Source of the DNA: Fodinibacter sp963811825
GTDB taxonomy: Bacteria; Actinomycetota; Actinomycetes; Actinomycetales; Dermatophilaceae
Direction of reading: 5' to 3'
Length of the DNA: 64,000 bases
Assembly (NCBI GenBank): GCA_963811825.1
Contig: CAWESS010000032.1
Coordinates: forward strand, 62,001 to 126,000
The notes below the pieces were generated by a model. The model did not search any database and was not told the DNA's origin. It worked only from the letters and a program-made list of their open reading frames with translations. Position numbers and translations under genes: made by a program. Below, piece by piece: positions 8,745 through 19,852 of this stretch (its first letter is position 1; each line of letters begins with the position of its first letter).

Positions 8745-11700
8745 TCAGCGGTCGACGGCGGCGATCGCCGCGCGCACCCGCTTCTCGGAGACCGGGTGTG
8801 CCGTGCCGAGCCCCTGCGCGAAGAGCGAGACGCGCAGCTCCTCGACCTGCCAGCCGATGTCCACGACGTCGGCGGCACCGCGCCGCACGGCGGGCAGCGA
8901 CTCGAGCAGGTCGGCGTAGGCCGTCTCGACGCCGTCGACCTGCTCCTGGAGCACGGCCTCGCGCGGGTTGGTCGCGGCCCGCTCCAGCCGGTGCTGGGCC
9001 GCGCGCAGGTAGCGCTGCACGTCGCGCAGCCGTCCGACGCCGGTCGCGGCGACGAAGCCGGGGCGCACGAGGCTGTCGAGCTGGGCCCGCACGTCCGCCC
9101 GGGTGGCCCCGGTGCGGGCCGAGGTGGCTCCGCGCTCGAGTGCGGTGAGGGTCGCCCGGACCTGTGCGGCCAGACCCAGCACGGGCTCCACGGCCTCGAC
9201 GACGACGAGCACCCGGGTGGCCGCGTGGGTTCGAACGGCCGCCAGCGCCGCGGCGTAGGCCTCCTCGGTGCGCACCTCGCCCGGCACGTGCTCGGCGACG
9301 ATGTCGTCGACGGCCGCGTCGAGGCAGTCCTGCAGCAGCGCCGGCACCGACCCGTGCGGGTTGTCGGCGAGCGCGAGCTTCTGGGTGTTGCTCAGCCGGG
9401 CGAGCACCCGCTTCCACGGGGCGGTGGTGCCGAGCAGCAGCAGCCGTCGGACTCCGGCCCGGTGGGCGGCGCGTGCCGCACCGGCATCCGGAAGGACCCG
9501 AAGGGCCACGCTCGTGCCCTCGTCGACGAGGGCCGGGTACCCCTTCACGGTGAGCCCGGCGGACTGGCCCTCGAACGTCTCGGGCACGGCTCCCGACCGA
9601 CCAGGTGGTGAGGCCGCTGCGCTCCAGCGACGCCCCGGCGCGGGCCATGCCGGCGCGCACCGCTCCCCCGGCCTGCGGGCGCAGCGCCTCGAGGTCCTTG
9701 CCGCGAGCGACGACCCGCCGACCGGGGCCCTCGATGCTGAAGGTGACCCGCAGGTGGTCGGGGACCCGCTCGACGTCCCACTCCTCCGGCGAGATCCGGA
9801 TGCCGGTGCGCGCGTGGAGCACTCGCGACAGCTCCGCGGTGAGCGGCCCCCGTGACGGATCCGCCTCCGCGAGAGCGGCAGCCGCGTGGTCGGGGGTGGG
9901 CACGAAGTGTCGGCGCGTCGTCTTCGGCAGTGACTTCAGCAGCGCGACGGCGAGGTCGTCGCGAAGGCCGGGCACCTGCCAGTCGAAGCCGTCGGAGGTC
10001 ACGCGGTTGAGCACGGCGACGGGCACGTGGACGGTGACGCCGTCGGCATCCGCGCCCGGCGAGAACTGGTAGGTGACGTCGAGGTCGAGGTCACCCTGGC
10101 GCCAGGTGCGCGGGTAGTCGGCGGCGGAGACCTGCTCGCCCGAGTCGGCGGTGAGGATCTCCTCGGTGAGCGTCAGCAGGTCGGGGCGCCGCTTGCGCTC
10201 CCCGCGCCACCAGCGGTCGAAGTGCCGCTCGCTCACGACGTCGGGAGGAATCCGGCTGTCGTAGAACGAGTTCAGCACCTCGTCGTCGACGACGATGTCG
10301 CGCCGACGGGCCCGCTCCTCGAGCTCGGCGACCCGGGCCAGGGTGGCGACGTTGCGCGTCCAGAACTCGTGCTGCGGGTTCCAGTCACCCTCGACGAGGG
10401 CCGAGCGGATGAAGATCTCGCGCGCCGCCTCGGGGTCGATGCGGGCGTACTGGATCGTGCGGTCGGTGACGAGCGGAACCCCGAACAGGGTGACCCGCTC
10501 GGTCGCGACCGCCGCCCCCGAGCGCCTGCTCCAGCGCGGTTCGCTCACGGTGCGGGTCACGACGTGGGCGCCGACCTCCTCGGCCCACTCGGGGTCGATG
10601 GCCGCGTTGACCCGCGCCCACAACCGGCTCGTCTCGACGAGCTCGGCGCTCATGACGACGTCGGGCTGCTTGCGGAACAGGCCCGACCCGGGGCTGATGC
10701 CGAAGCGCGCGCCGCGTGCCCCGGCATACTCGCGCTTGGCCTGGTCGCGCACCCCGACGTGGGAGAGGAGCCCGGCGAGCAGGGCCTTGTGGATGGTGTC
10801 CCAGTCGGGCTCGGCGTCGGCTGCCGACGTCGCGACGTCGGGGTCGATGCGCACCGAGCGGCAGGCGGCGCGCAGCTGCGAGTGCAGGTCCTGCCACTCG
10901 CGGATCCGCAGGTAGTGCAGGTACTCGGCCTTGCACGTGCGTCGGAAGGCGCTGTGCGACAGCGCTTTCTGCTGGTCCTTGAGGTAGCGCCACAGCGTGT
11001 GGAGCGCCTCGAAGTCGGAGCGCTCGCTCTTGAACCGGGCGTGCGACTGGTCGGCCTGGGCCTGCTTGTCGACCGGCCGCTCTCGCGGGTCCTGGATGGA
11101 CAGGGCCGCGACGATGACGAGCACCTCACGGGTGCAGCCGAGCCTGCCGGCCTCGATGACCATCCGCGCGAGCCGCGGGTCGAGCGGCAGCCGCGCCAGG
11201 GTGCGACCGGATGCCGTGAGCCGCCGACCGCGCCCCCGGTGCCGGCCCCGCTGTTCGTCACCGATCGAGAACGCGCCGAGCTCTTCGAGCAGGCGGACCC
11301 CATCGGCGATCTGGCGGGGGTCGGGCGGGTCGACGAACGGGAAGCGGGCGACGTCGCCGAGCCCGAGCGCCGTCATCTGCAGGATGACCGAGGCCAACGA
11401 GGTGCGCTGGATCTCGGGCTCGGTGAACTCGGGCCGGGCGTCGAAGTCCTCTTCCGAGTACAGCCGGATGCACACGCCGGGGGCGACGCGCCCGCACCGG
11501 CCGGAGCGCTGCGCCGCGCTGGCCTGGCTGACCGGCTCGATGGGCAGTCGCTGCACCTTGGTCCGCTGGCTGTAGCGGGAGATGCGGGCGGTGCCGGTGT
11601 CCACGACGTAACCGATGCCGGGCACGGTGAGCGAGGTCTCGGCGACGTTCGTCGCGAGGATGATCCGGCGCCCGCTCCCCCGGTGGAAGACGCGGTGCTG

Positions 11701-12588
11701 CTCGGCCGCGGAGAGCCGGGCGAACAGCGGCAGCACCTCGGTGTTCGGGAGCTTCAGGGCGGTGAGCGCCTCCGCCGCGTCCCGGATCTCACGCTCCCCG
11801 GAGAAGAACGCGAGGATGTCGGTGGCCTCGGGGCTCGGCGGGGCCTCGGTCCAGAGCTCCTCGACGGCCTCGACGACGCCGGTCACCTGGTCGCGCTCGA
11901 CGACGACGTGCCGTCCCTCCGGGTGCAGCTCGAGCAGGGGTCGGTAGCGCACCTCGACGGGGTGCGTCCGGCCGGAGACCTCGATGACCGGAACCTCGCG
12001 CACCTCGTTCCCGCGCTCGTCGGTCGCGAAGTGCAGGGCGAACCGCACGGGGTCGATCGTCGCCGAGGTGACGATCACCCGCAGCTCGGGGCGGCGCGGC
12101 AGCAGCTGCTTGAGGTAGCCGAGGATGAAGTCGATGTTGAGGCTGCGCTCGTGGGCCTCGTCGATGATGATCGTGTCGTAGCGACGCAGGTCGCGGTCGC
12201 GCTGCATCTCGGCGAGCAGGATGCCGTCGGTCATCACCTTCAGCCGGGTCGCGTCGCTGCTGTGGTCGGTGAACCGCACCTGGTAGCCGACGAGGTCGCC
12301 GAGCTCGACCTCCATCTCCTCGGCGATCCGCTCCGCGACGGAGCGGGCGGCGATCCGCCGGGGCTGGGTGTGCCCGATCTGGCCGGCCGAGCCGAGACCC
12401 AGCTCGAGGCACATCTTGGGCAGCTGGGTCGTCTTGCCGGAGCCGGTCTCACCGGCGATGACGACGACCTGGTGGTCGCGGATCGCGGCGAGGATGTCCT
12501 CGCGCCGCTCGACGACCGGCAGGTGCTCGGGGTACCTCAGCCGCGCGGGGTCGACCGGATCGACCGTGTCGACGAGCTGGGCAGGCAT
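8745..12588 (-). CDS. hrpA: ATP-dependent RNA helicase HrpA (DEAH box), one frameshift
   Basis: Large superfamily 2 helicase. Motifs in order: Walker A AGETGSGKTTQLPK (about residue 45), motif Ia TQPRRIAARSVA, DEAH box IIIDEAHERSLN, VTSATID, and motif VI QRSGRCGRVAPG, then helicase-associated domains and the long HrpA C-terminal domain. The frame breaks at about 9590-9600 and the C-terminus resumes as PETFEGQSAGLTVKGYPALV, a well-conserved HrpA segment, to the stop at 8745. Span is one base over a multiple of three, about 1,280 residues, close to E. coli HrpA (1,300). HrpA-type helicases act on RNA and stalled ribosomes. An essential-looking gene broken once argues for a sequence error. Confidence 0.93.
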
Positions 12589-12731
12589 CCCCCCAGCCTA
12601 ATTCGCCCCGTCCTCCCCGACCTTTCCCGATGTGCGCTCGCCCGCGAGCCTCCTCCTGGACACCGAGGGCGTGCTGGGCGCGGTCCTGCGCCTAGAGTCG
12701 AGCTGGAATCCCATCCATCGGAGGCGCGACC

Positions 12732-13556
12732 ATGGACATGCTGAGGGGCGACGAGATCGCCGAGGCCGGGTTGACCGACTGGCGCAAGCTGGCCCAGGGA
12801 CTGCACGCCCGCTACCTGGTCGACGACTTCGGCGCCGCCGCACGGTTCGTCACCGCCGTCGGCGAGGCGGGCGACGACATCGGGCACCACCCCCGCGTGG
12901 CGATCGGCACGGGGTACGTCGACCTCAAGCTGAGCAGCGCCGACGCCATCTACCGCGAGGACGACGGCACCGAGCACGTCGTCGAGTGGGTGACCCAGCA
13001 CGACGTCGACCTCGCCCGCCGGATCACCGAGATCGCCGCCGTCCACCACGTCACCGCCGACCCGGCAGCGGTCAGCGTCATCGAGCTCGGCCTCGACACG
13101 GCGCACTCCGCGACCATCGCCCCGGTCTGGGCCGCGCTGCTCACCGGAGACGCCGAGTCCCAGGGCCGCGGGACGCCCGGCGACGAGATCCGGGACGCCA
13201 CGGGGCGGGTACCGAACCTGTGGTTCGGCGACGCCGACGAGCACGACCCCCCGCGTCAACGTTTCCACGTCGAGGTCTACGTGCCCCGCGAGGTGGCCGC
13301 CCAACGAGTCGCCGCCGTCGTCGCCGCAGGTGGGACCGTCGTCGACGACAGCGACGCACCCTCACTCATCGTGATCGCCGACCAGGACGGCAACACGGGA
13401 GTCATCTGCGTCGCCGAGTCCCCCGCGACGAACGGGCTGACCCGGTCCCGCCAGGGCTGCCCGCCGCTCACGGCTTCGCCGCCACCTGCTCCCCGGCCCG
13501 AGCGTCGGCCTCGGTCGGCACCTTCGCCGCCGCCTTGGTGCCGACCTCGAGGGTGA
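12732..13556 (+). CDS. 4a-hydroxytetrahydrobiopterin dehydratase / VOC fusion protein
   Basis: ATG at 12732 follows CGGAGG by seven bases. Residues 1-105 match the pterin-4a-carbinolamine dehydratase fold: LTDWRKLAQGLHARYLV, then FVTAVGEAGDDIGHHPRVAI with the active-site HH, then a VEWVTQHDVDLARRI helix. Residues about 115-245 form a vicinal-oxygen-chelate (glyoxalase-like) domain, AVSVIELGLDTAHSATIAPV to NTGVICVAE. This fusion is common in actinobacteria and its substrate is unknown. After about residue 245 the sequence becomes Pro/Arg-rich and runs 89 bases into the convergent gene, so the true stop may lie earlier behind a frameshift near 13440. Confidence 0.82.
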   Translation: MDMLRGDEIAEAGLTDWRKLAQGLHARYLVDDFGAAARFVTAVGEAGDDIGHHPRVAIGTGYVDLKLSSADAIYREDDGTEHVVEWVTQHDVDLARRITEIAAVHHVTADPAAVSVIELGLDTAHSATIAPVWAALLTGDAESQGRGTPGDEIRDATGRVPNLWFGDADEHDPPRQRFHVEVYVPREVAAQRVAAVVAAGGTVVDDSDAPSLIVIADQDGNTGVICVAESPATNGLTRSRQGCPPLTASPPPAPRPERRPRSAPSPPPWCRPRG

Positions 13557-14658
13557 CCCCGGAGGCGTACATCCGCTGCGCCTGCGGCCCGTTGGCGCTG
13601 GCCAGGCGCCACCCGTCGAGGAAGGCCTGGTCGGCCTTGGCCTGCGCCGCCGAGCGCACCCGCTGCACCACCTGCTCCCGAGAGATCTTCACCAGCGGGC
13701 CCTTCACCGGCGCCCGCGTCGGGCCGCCGAGGAAGCGGCTCGGCGTCCCACGGTCGGGCGGCACCTCGAACTTCACCCGGATCGCGTCCCGCCTGGCCCG
13801 CGCCTGCGTCGCCACCCCCACCGCCAGCCGCTGCTGGGCCGTGAGCCGGCGCGTGACCACCACCCCGGATGCCGTGCGCCTGGCCCCCGCGGCGCCCGCC
13901 GCCTTGAGCACCCCTCCGGCACCACCCGTCGCGGCGAGCGCTGTGCTCTTCCCGAGGTCGGACCACGACCCCTCGTCGTACCCGACGAGCAAGGCGGTGT
14001 CCCCCACGACCCCGATCGCACCCCCGCTGACGGCCACCCCCTTCAGCTGGGGCACCACTGCGGCCACGGTCCCCACGCTCGCCAGGTCGCGCCCGACCGT
14101 GCTGGCCCCTGACGCCAGCCGGTAGAGCCCCGAGTCGGCCAGCGCATCACCCGAGAGCGCCCGCAGGGTCGCCGAGCACCGGCGGTCGGCCTCACGGAAC
14201 CGCTCCCAGGCCGCGGCGTGCCGCGCCTGCGCCACCTCCCGCACCCGCAGCTGCTCCCGCTGCAGGTGCCGGACGACGAGAAGGTCGGGAGAGTCCTCGC
14301 CCGACCCGCCACTGACCAGCACGTACGCGCGGTCCTCCAGCACGGCATACCCCGCCTGGGCGTCGGAGTCGTCACGGATCGCCCCCTCGACGACCCGTTG
14401 CACCTCCTCCATGACGTCCGCCAGCGCCCGCAGCGGCCCGGCCGCCCCACCGAGGCGCGCCGACACGGCATCCAGGACGGGCGGGACCTCACCCAGACGG
14501 GCGCCGAACGCCTCCCCCGCCGTGCTCACCCAGGTCGCACCACCACGCAGCCGGGCGAGGACGCCGGTGATCGCCGCGGTCCGGCGCGCCGAGGCCGTGA
14601 GCCGGTCGGCGAGCACTCGGATGCCGTCGGGGTTGCCGGGCAGGGGCTGCAGGATCAC
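13468..14658 (-). CDS. Putative type VII-secretion-type protein with T7SS-like N-terminus
   Basis: About 396 residues from GTG at 14658, which overlaps the stop of the upstream 95-residue gene as GTGA, so the two are translationally coupled. The N-terminal about 120 residues (ILQPLPGNPDGIRVLADRLT, then GATWVSTAGEAFGARLGEVP) have the helical, WXG100-like organisation of actinobacterial putative T7SS-secreted proteins. The middle (about 200-270) is Ala/Gly/Val-rich; the C-terminus (VPPDRGTPSRFLGGPTRAPV onward) is basic and unrecognised. A frame extends upstream to 14784 but is unlike the family. No ESX secretion genes are in the window. I cannot say whether the C-terminus is a toxin. Confidence 0.65.
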   Translation of the reverse strand: MILQPLPGNPDGIRVLADRLTASARRTAAITGVLARLRGGATWVSTAGEAFGARLGEVPPVLDAVSARLGGAAGPLRALADVMEEVQRVVEGAIRDDSDAQAGYAVLEDRAYVLVSGGSGEDSPDLLVVRHLQREQLRVREVAQARHAAAWERFREADRRCSATLRALSGDALADSGLYRLASGASTVGRDLASVGTVAAVVPQLKGVAVSGGAIGVVGDTALLVGYDEGSWSDLGKSTALAATGGAGGVLKAAGAAGARRTASGVVVTRRLTAQQRLAVGVATQARARRDAIRVKFEVPPDRGTPSRFLGGPTRAPVKGPLVKISREQVVQRVRSAAQAKADQAFLDGWRLASANGPQAQRMYASGVTLEVGTKAAAKVPTEADARAGEQVAAKP

Positions 14659-14942
14659 CAGGACCCACCCACCCACGAGCGCCGGACCCCAGCCTCGGTG
14701 TCGACGTAGACCGAACCCGCGGTGACGGCCGCCTCTCCCAGCTCGCAGAGGGCCCGGCCGAGTGCCGTGCGCTGTCGCCGCCACCCGCCGAGCAGCTCTT
14801 CGACGGCCGGCCCGCTCTCCCCCGGGCCGAGCGCCCAGCGCTCGGCCGAGGGGTCACCCATGAGCAGGAGGTCGGCACCCGTCTCGGCGAGCGCCACCCC
14901 GAGCTCGGCCACCTCGGCCCCGTCCACCCGGATGATCGTCAT
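14655..14942 (-). CDS. Small WXG100/ESX-like protein
   Basis: 95 residues from ATG at 14942 (MTIIRVDGAEVAELGVALAE); another ATG three codons upstream is possible. It is almost entirely helical, with a central turn around PSAERWALGPGESGPAVEEL and a late segment VRRSWVGGSW. Size, helix-turn-helix pattern and coupling (GTGA overlap) to the downstream T7SS-like protein suggest an ESX-type partner or chaperone. The canonical WXG motif is not clear, so this is inference from context. Confidence 0.6.
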   Translation of the reverse strand: MTIIRVDGAEVAELGVALAETGADLLLMGDPSAERWALGPGESGPAVEELLGGWRRQRTALGRALCELGEAAVTAGSVYVDTEAGVRRSWVGGSW

Positions 14943-15012
14943 GGCCACCACGCTAGGTGGCCACGACGATCAGCCCGGAAAGTTGTCCACAGGGCCCCGG
15001 TGGCCCGCGGCC

Positions 15013-16335
<1,323 letters not shown>

Positions 16336-16371
16336 GGCGGAACTCCTCGTGTGCTCGGCGCTTGCGAGCGG

Positions 16372-16470
16372 CCGGTTGCCGCTCGCCAGGTCTTCACCCG
16401 GGGCACCCCACCGCAGGTGGAGGGTTGCCGGCCAGCGAGCCGGGGCTTGTCGCTGGCACTCATGACCTGC
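16372..16470 (-). promoter_or_regulatory. SAM-IV riboswitch upstream of metY
   Basis: The minus strand reads GGTCATGAGTGCCAGCGAC, then AAGCCCCGGCTCGCTGGCC, GGCAACCCTCC, GCGGTGGGGTGCCCCGGGTG and AAGACC, the conserved core of SAM-IV. It ends about 40 bases before the metY ATG. TATATT just upstream on the same strand is a plausible -10 box. Helix sequences differ from the metX copy by compensated changes (GCCAGCG with CGCTGGC here, CCCAGTG with GCTGGG there), which supports a conserved RNA fold. Confidence 0.92.
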
Positions 16471-16551
16471 ACGAAATATACGACGACTCCCGGATGCCGG
16501 TCACGCGCCCCCCGCGCCCATCTCACCTCGCGAACGCGAGAGGATGACGGC

Positions 16552-17615
16552 ATGACCTTCCACGCAGACGAGTACCAGGCCGCACCGGGACGCTACGAGG
16601 CGGGGATGCCGTACCGCCGGGTCGGGCGCTCGGGCCTGGACCTGCCCGCCGTCTCGCTCGGCCTCTGGCACAACTTCGGCGACGACGTGCCCCTCGAGCG
16701 CGCCCAGGCGACCCTGCGCCGCGCCTTCGACCGTGGGGTGACGCACTTCGACCTCGCGAACAACTACGGCCCGCCCTACGGCAGCGCCGAGCGCAACTTC
16801 GGGACCATCTTCGCCCGCGACTTCCGGCCCTACCGCGACGAGCTGGTCATCAGCTCCAAGGCCGGCTACGACATGTGGCCGGGCCCCTACGGCCAGGGCG
16901 GCGGGTCACGCAAGTACGTCATCGCCTCCTGCGAGCAGTCGCTGCAGCGGATGGGCCTGGACTACGTCGACATCTTCTACAGCCACCGCTTCGACGAGAC
17001 GACCCCGCTCGAGGAGACCATGGGGGCGCTCGACTCGCTCGTGCGCTCGGGCAAGGCGCTCTACGTCGGCATCTCCTCCTACTCCGGCGAGCGCACCCGC
17101 GAGGCCGCGGCGATCCTGCGCTCGATGGGCACCCCGCTGCTCATCCACCAGCCCTCCTACTCGATGCTCAACCGGTGGATCGAGCGGGCCGGCTCGCCGG
17201 GGCGGACCTGCTCGATGCAGCCAGTGACGAGGGGGCCGGCATCATCGCGTTCTCGCCGCTGGCGCAGGGCATGCTCACGAACAAGTACCTGAACGGCATC
17301 CCCGAGGGCTCGCGCGCGGCCCAGGGCAAGTCGCTCGACCCCGAGCTGCTCACCGACGAGTCGCTGCGCCACGTGCGCGCCCTCAACGAGATGGCGCAGG
17401 CGCGCGGCCAGTCGCTCGCGCAGATGGCGCTGGCCTGGGCGCTGCGCGACCCCCGGGTCACGTCCGTGCTCGTCGGCGCGTCCTCCGCCGAGCAGCTCGA
17501 CAACAGCCTGGATGCCGTGGGGAACCTCGACTTCACCGCCGAGGAGCTCGAGCGGATCGACCAGCACGCGGTCGAAGCGGGCATCAACCTGTGGAAGACC
17601 TCGAGCGACAAGTGA
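16552..17615 (+). CDS. Aldo/keto reductase (YghZ/Gpr-type), one frameshift
   Basis: NADPH-dependent reductase of the L-glyceraldehyde-3-phosphate reductase type. It begins MTFHADEYQAAPGRYEAGMP, then YRRVGRSGLDLPAVSLGLW; the catalytic Asp/Tyr are in HFDLANNYGPPYGSAE, the lysine in ISSKAGYDMW, and the His in DIFYSHRFD. Near 17200 the frame breaks after RWIERAG; the correct continuation is GADLLDAASDEGAGIIAFSP to the stop at 17615. Span is one base short of a multiple of three, consistent with one lost base; repaired length is about 354 residues, normal for the family. GAGAGGA precedes the ATG. It is followed 12 bases later by a deazaflavin oxidoreductase on the same strand. Confidence 0.88.
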
Positions 17616-17627
17616 GTTGGGGACGAC

Positions 17628-18104
17628 ATGACCTTCGACAACCAGACCACCGCCGACACGACGACCGACGACGAGCCCTACCTCCCCAGCCCCTCGGGAT
17701 GGGTGCGCAAGCAGGTGGAGAAGATCGAGGCCACCGGGGACACCCGCTCGGTCGACATCATGGGCCTGCCCGTCGTGCTGCTCACCATGCGCGGGGCGAA
17801 GACGGGCGGCATCCGCAAGGTCCCGCTCATGCGGGTGGAGCACGAGGGCGTGTACGCGGCGGTGGCGAGCATGGGCGGCGCCCCCACGCACCCGCAGTGG
17901 TACGCCAACCTGCGCGCCAACCCGACCCTCACCGTGCAGGACGGCACCGAGTCCTGGGATGCCGTGGCGCGCGAGATCTCCGGCGAGGAGCGTGAGCAGT
18001 GGTGGCAGCGGTGCGTCGCGGCCTTCCCGAACTATGCCCGGTACCAGACCAAGACCGAGCGCATCATCCCGGTGCTGCTGCTCGAGCCCGTGTCAGCGGG
18101 CTGA
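17628..18104 (+). CDS. Nitroreductase/deazaflavin (F420)-dependent oxidoreductase
   Basis: 158 residues of the Ddn family (F420-dependent, split-barrel fold). Diagnostic segments are LLTMRGAKTGGIRKVPLMRV (R-G-x-K-T-G motif near the F420 phosphate) and GGAPTHPQWYANLRANPTLT (P-x-W-Y-x-N-L). Members reduce quinones or nitro compounds with F420H2; the substrate here is unknown. It begins 12 bases after the aldo/keto reductase, probably in the same transcript, and its 3' end overlaps the convergent membrane gene by 12 bases. Confidence 0.88.
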   Translation: MTFDNQTTADTTTDDEPYLPSPSGWVRKQVEKIEATGDTRSVDIMGLPVVLLTMRGAKTGGIRKVPLMRVEHEGVYAAVASMGGAPTHPQWYANLRANPTLTVQDGTESWDAVAREISGEEREQWWQRCVAAFPNYARYQTKTERIIPVLLLEPVSAG

Positions 18105-18521
18105 GTCGCTCTCAGCCGGCTGGGGCACGACACCCCGGTCCACCCGACGGAACCACCAGAGGCCGAGGACGGGCAGCACGAGCGGGACGAACCCGTAGCC
18201 CTGCCCGAAGTGGGACCAGACGGTCTTGTCGGGGAAGGCCTCGGGCACGATGAAGGACGCCGCGCCGACGACGAGCACCCCGACGAGCTCGACGGCGCAG
18301 GCCACGATGCCGACGCGCACCCACCGGCCCCCACGCGCCAGGCACCACGTCGCGAGGACGTAGACGGCGGCAGCCACGGCCGAGAGCGTGTAGGCGAGTG
18401 GCGCGGCGGAGAAGTCACTCGTGATCTGCAGCAGCGAGCGGCCGGTGGCGGCCAGGGCGAGGACGCCGTAGACGACGACGAGGACGACGCCCGGGCCGCC
18501 GAGCGCCCGCCGGTCAGCCAT
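18093..18521 (-). CDS. Small integral membrane protein (4 TM), unknown
   Basis: 142 residues with four predicted membrane segments: about 10-30 (VVLVVVYGVLALAATG), 42-62 (LAYTLSAVAAAVYVLATWCL), 68-92 (VGIVACAVELVGVLVVGAAS) and 106-124 (FVPLVLPVLGLWWF). A conserved-looking loop PDKTVWSHFGQGYGFVP precedes the last helix. The ATG at 18521 lies inside the stop region of the upstream 120-residue gene (8-base overlap), so the two four-helix proteins are translationally coupled and may form a complex. Function unknown. Confidence 0.75.
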   Translation of the reverse strand: MADRRALGGPGVVLVVVYGVLALAATGRSLLQITSDFSAAPLAYTLSAVAAAVYVLATWCLARGGRWVRVGIVACAVELVGVLVVGAASFIVPEAFPDKTVWSHFGQGYGFVPLVLPVLGLWWFRRVDRGVVPQPAESDSAR

Positions 18522-18876
18522 TGAGGTTCCAGATCTGCTGGAGGCGGGCCGTCATGACGGCGACCGCGAAGGCACCGACGGCCAGGGCCCCCATGGCCCA
18601 GACCGTCTTCTCCTTGATGGTGAGCAGGGCCGTGCCCACCGGGATGACCGGCAGGGACACGAGGTAGGCGACGAAGGTGGCCCGCTCGGTCGAGTTCTCG
18701 ATCTCCCCCAGCCCCACGAGTCCGAGCACCAGCTGGGCGATCAGGCCGAGCTCGAGCAGGGCCACGAGCAGCAGGACCTTGTCGTCGACGAGCCGGTCAC
18801 GCACGGCGTAGTACACCGACAGGACGAACAGCACGGTCGCGAGGCCCACGACGGCATACGTCAGGGGCTCGATCAC
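18514..18876 (-). CDS. Small integral membrane protein (4 TM), unknown
   Basis: 120 residues from GTG at 18876 (VIEPLTYAVVGLATVLFVLS); a longer frame upstream lacks hydrophobic character and overlaps the divergent hydrolase gene. Four hydrophobic segments span about residues 4-22, 34-58, 68-90 and 96-114. It is the first gene of a coupled pair with the 142-residue membrane protein. Divergent from the alpha/beta hydrolase at 18944. No family recognised. Confidence 0.72.
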   Translation of the reverse strand: MIEPLTYAVVGLATVLFVLSVYYAVRDRLVDDKVLLLVALLELGLIAQLVLGLVGLGEIENSTERATFVAYLVSLPVIPVGTALLTIKEKTVWAMGALAVGAFAVAVMTARLQQIWNLNG

Positions 18877-18943
18877 GCCCGCAACCCTAACCCGCGAGTA
18901 GGGTCCCCGCGAACGCTCGACGAGGGGGTGGAAGACTCGGGTC

Positions 18944-19849
18944 ATGACCAGTGCACAACTCGGCGACGTGACCATCGAGTACGAGCTCGACGGGCCGGCT
19001 GACGGCATCCCGATGCTGCTCGTGATGGGCCTCGGGGCACAGCTCGTCGCCTGGCCCACCCCGATCATCGACGGCCTCGCGGAGCGGGGCTTCCGGGTGA
19101 TCCGGATGGACAACCGCGACATCGGGCTGTCGACGAAGACCGAGGGTCCGGCACCCAAGCGGGCCGACCTGTTCAAGGCGTTCGCGCACCGGCGCTACGC
19201 GCAGTCCGACTACCTGCTCGCGGACATGGCGGGCGACGCCGTGGCCCTGCTCGACCACCTCGATGTCGAGGCGGCGCACGTCGTCGGCGTGTCGATGGGC
19301 GGCATGATCGCCCAGCAGCTGACCATCGACCACCCCGAGCGGGTGCTCAGCCTGTGCTCGATCATGTCGAACACCGGCTCCCGCCTGCACGGCACCGTCG
19401 CCCCGAAACTGCTCCCCACCATGGCGATGACCATGACGACCCCGCGGCCCACCGACCCGGACGAGGCGGAGAAGCTCGGTGTCGAGAACTTCCGACTGAT
19501 CGCCGGCCCGCACTACGACGCTGACGAGATGGCCGTGATGGTGCGCCAGGCCATCGGCCGCAACGTCAACCCCCTCGGCACGGTGCGCCAGCTGCTCGCG
19601 ATCCAGGCCAGCCCGGACCGCACCCCCGGGCTGCGCCAGATCACGGTGCCGACCGTCGTCATCCACGGCCTGCTCGACCAGCTCGTGCTCCCGAGCGGCG
19701 GCATCGCGACCGCTCGGGCCGTGCCGGGCTCACGGCTCGTGATGTTCCCCGACATGGCCCACGACCTGCCCGGCCCGCGCCGCGCCGAGATCGTCGAGGA
19801 GATCACCCGCAACGCGGCCCGGGCCCAGGTGCGCGTCAGCCAGAACTGA
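18944..19849 (+). CDS. Alpha/beta hydrolase
   Basis: 301 residues. Nucleophile elbow VVGVSMGGMIAQQL (Ser), oxyanion region VMGLGAQLVAWP, acid in VIHGLLDQLVLPSGG (Asp) and base in MFPDMAHDLP (His): a complete triad. The MDNRDIGLSTK segment is typical of the TAP/aclacinomycin-methylesterase-like hydrolases of actinobacteria. Substrate unknown. TAGGGT at 18899-18904 is a possible -10 box; the Shine-Dalgarno is weak. It ends three bases before the convergent rocD stop. Confidence 0.88.
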   Translation: MTSAQLGDVTIEYELDGPADGIPMLLVMGLGAQLVAWPTPIIDGLAERGFRVIRMDNRDIGLSTKTEGPAPKRADLFKAFAHRRYAQSDYLLADMAGDAVALLDHLDVEAAHVVGVSMGGMIAQQLTIDHPERVLSLCSIMSNTGSRLHGTVAPKLLPTMAMTMTTPRPTDPDEAEKLGVENFRLIAGPHYDADEMAVMVRQAIGRNVNPLGTVRQLLAIQASPDRTPGLRQITVPTVVIHGLLDQLVLPSGGIATARAVPGSRLVMFPDMAHDLPGPRRAEIVEEITRNAARAQVRVSQN

Positions 19850-19852
19850 GCA

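Noticed and set aside
10027..12744. Long plus-strand open frame opposite hrpA
   Set aside because: Shadow frame; hrpA motifs lie on the minus strand and the shadow has no recognisable family.
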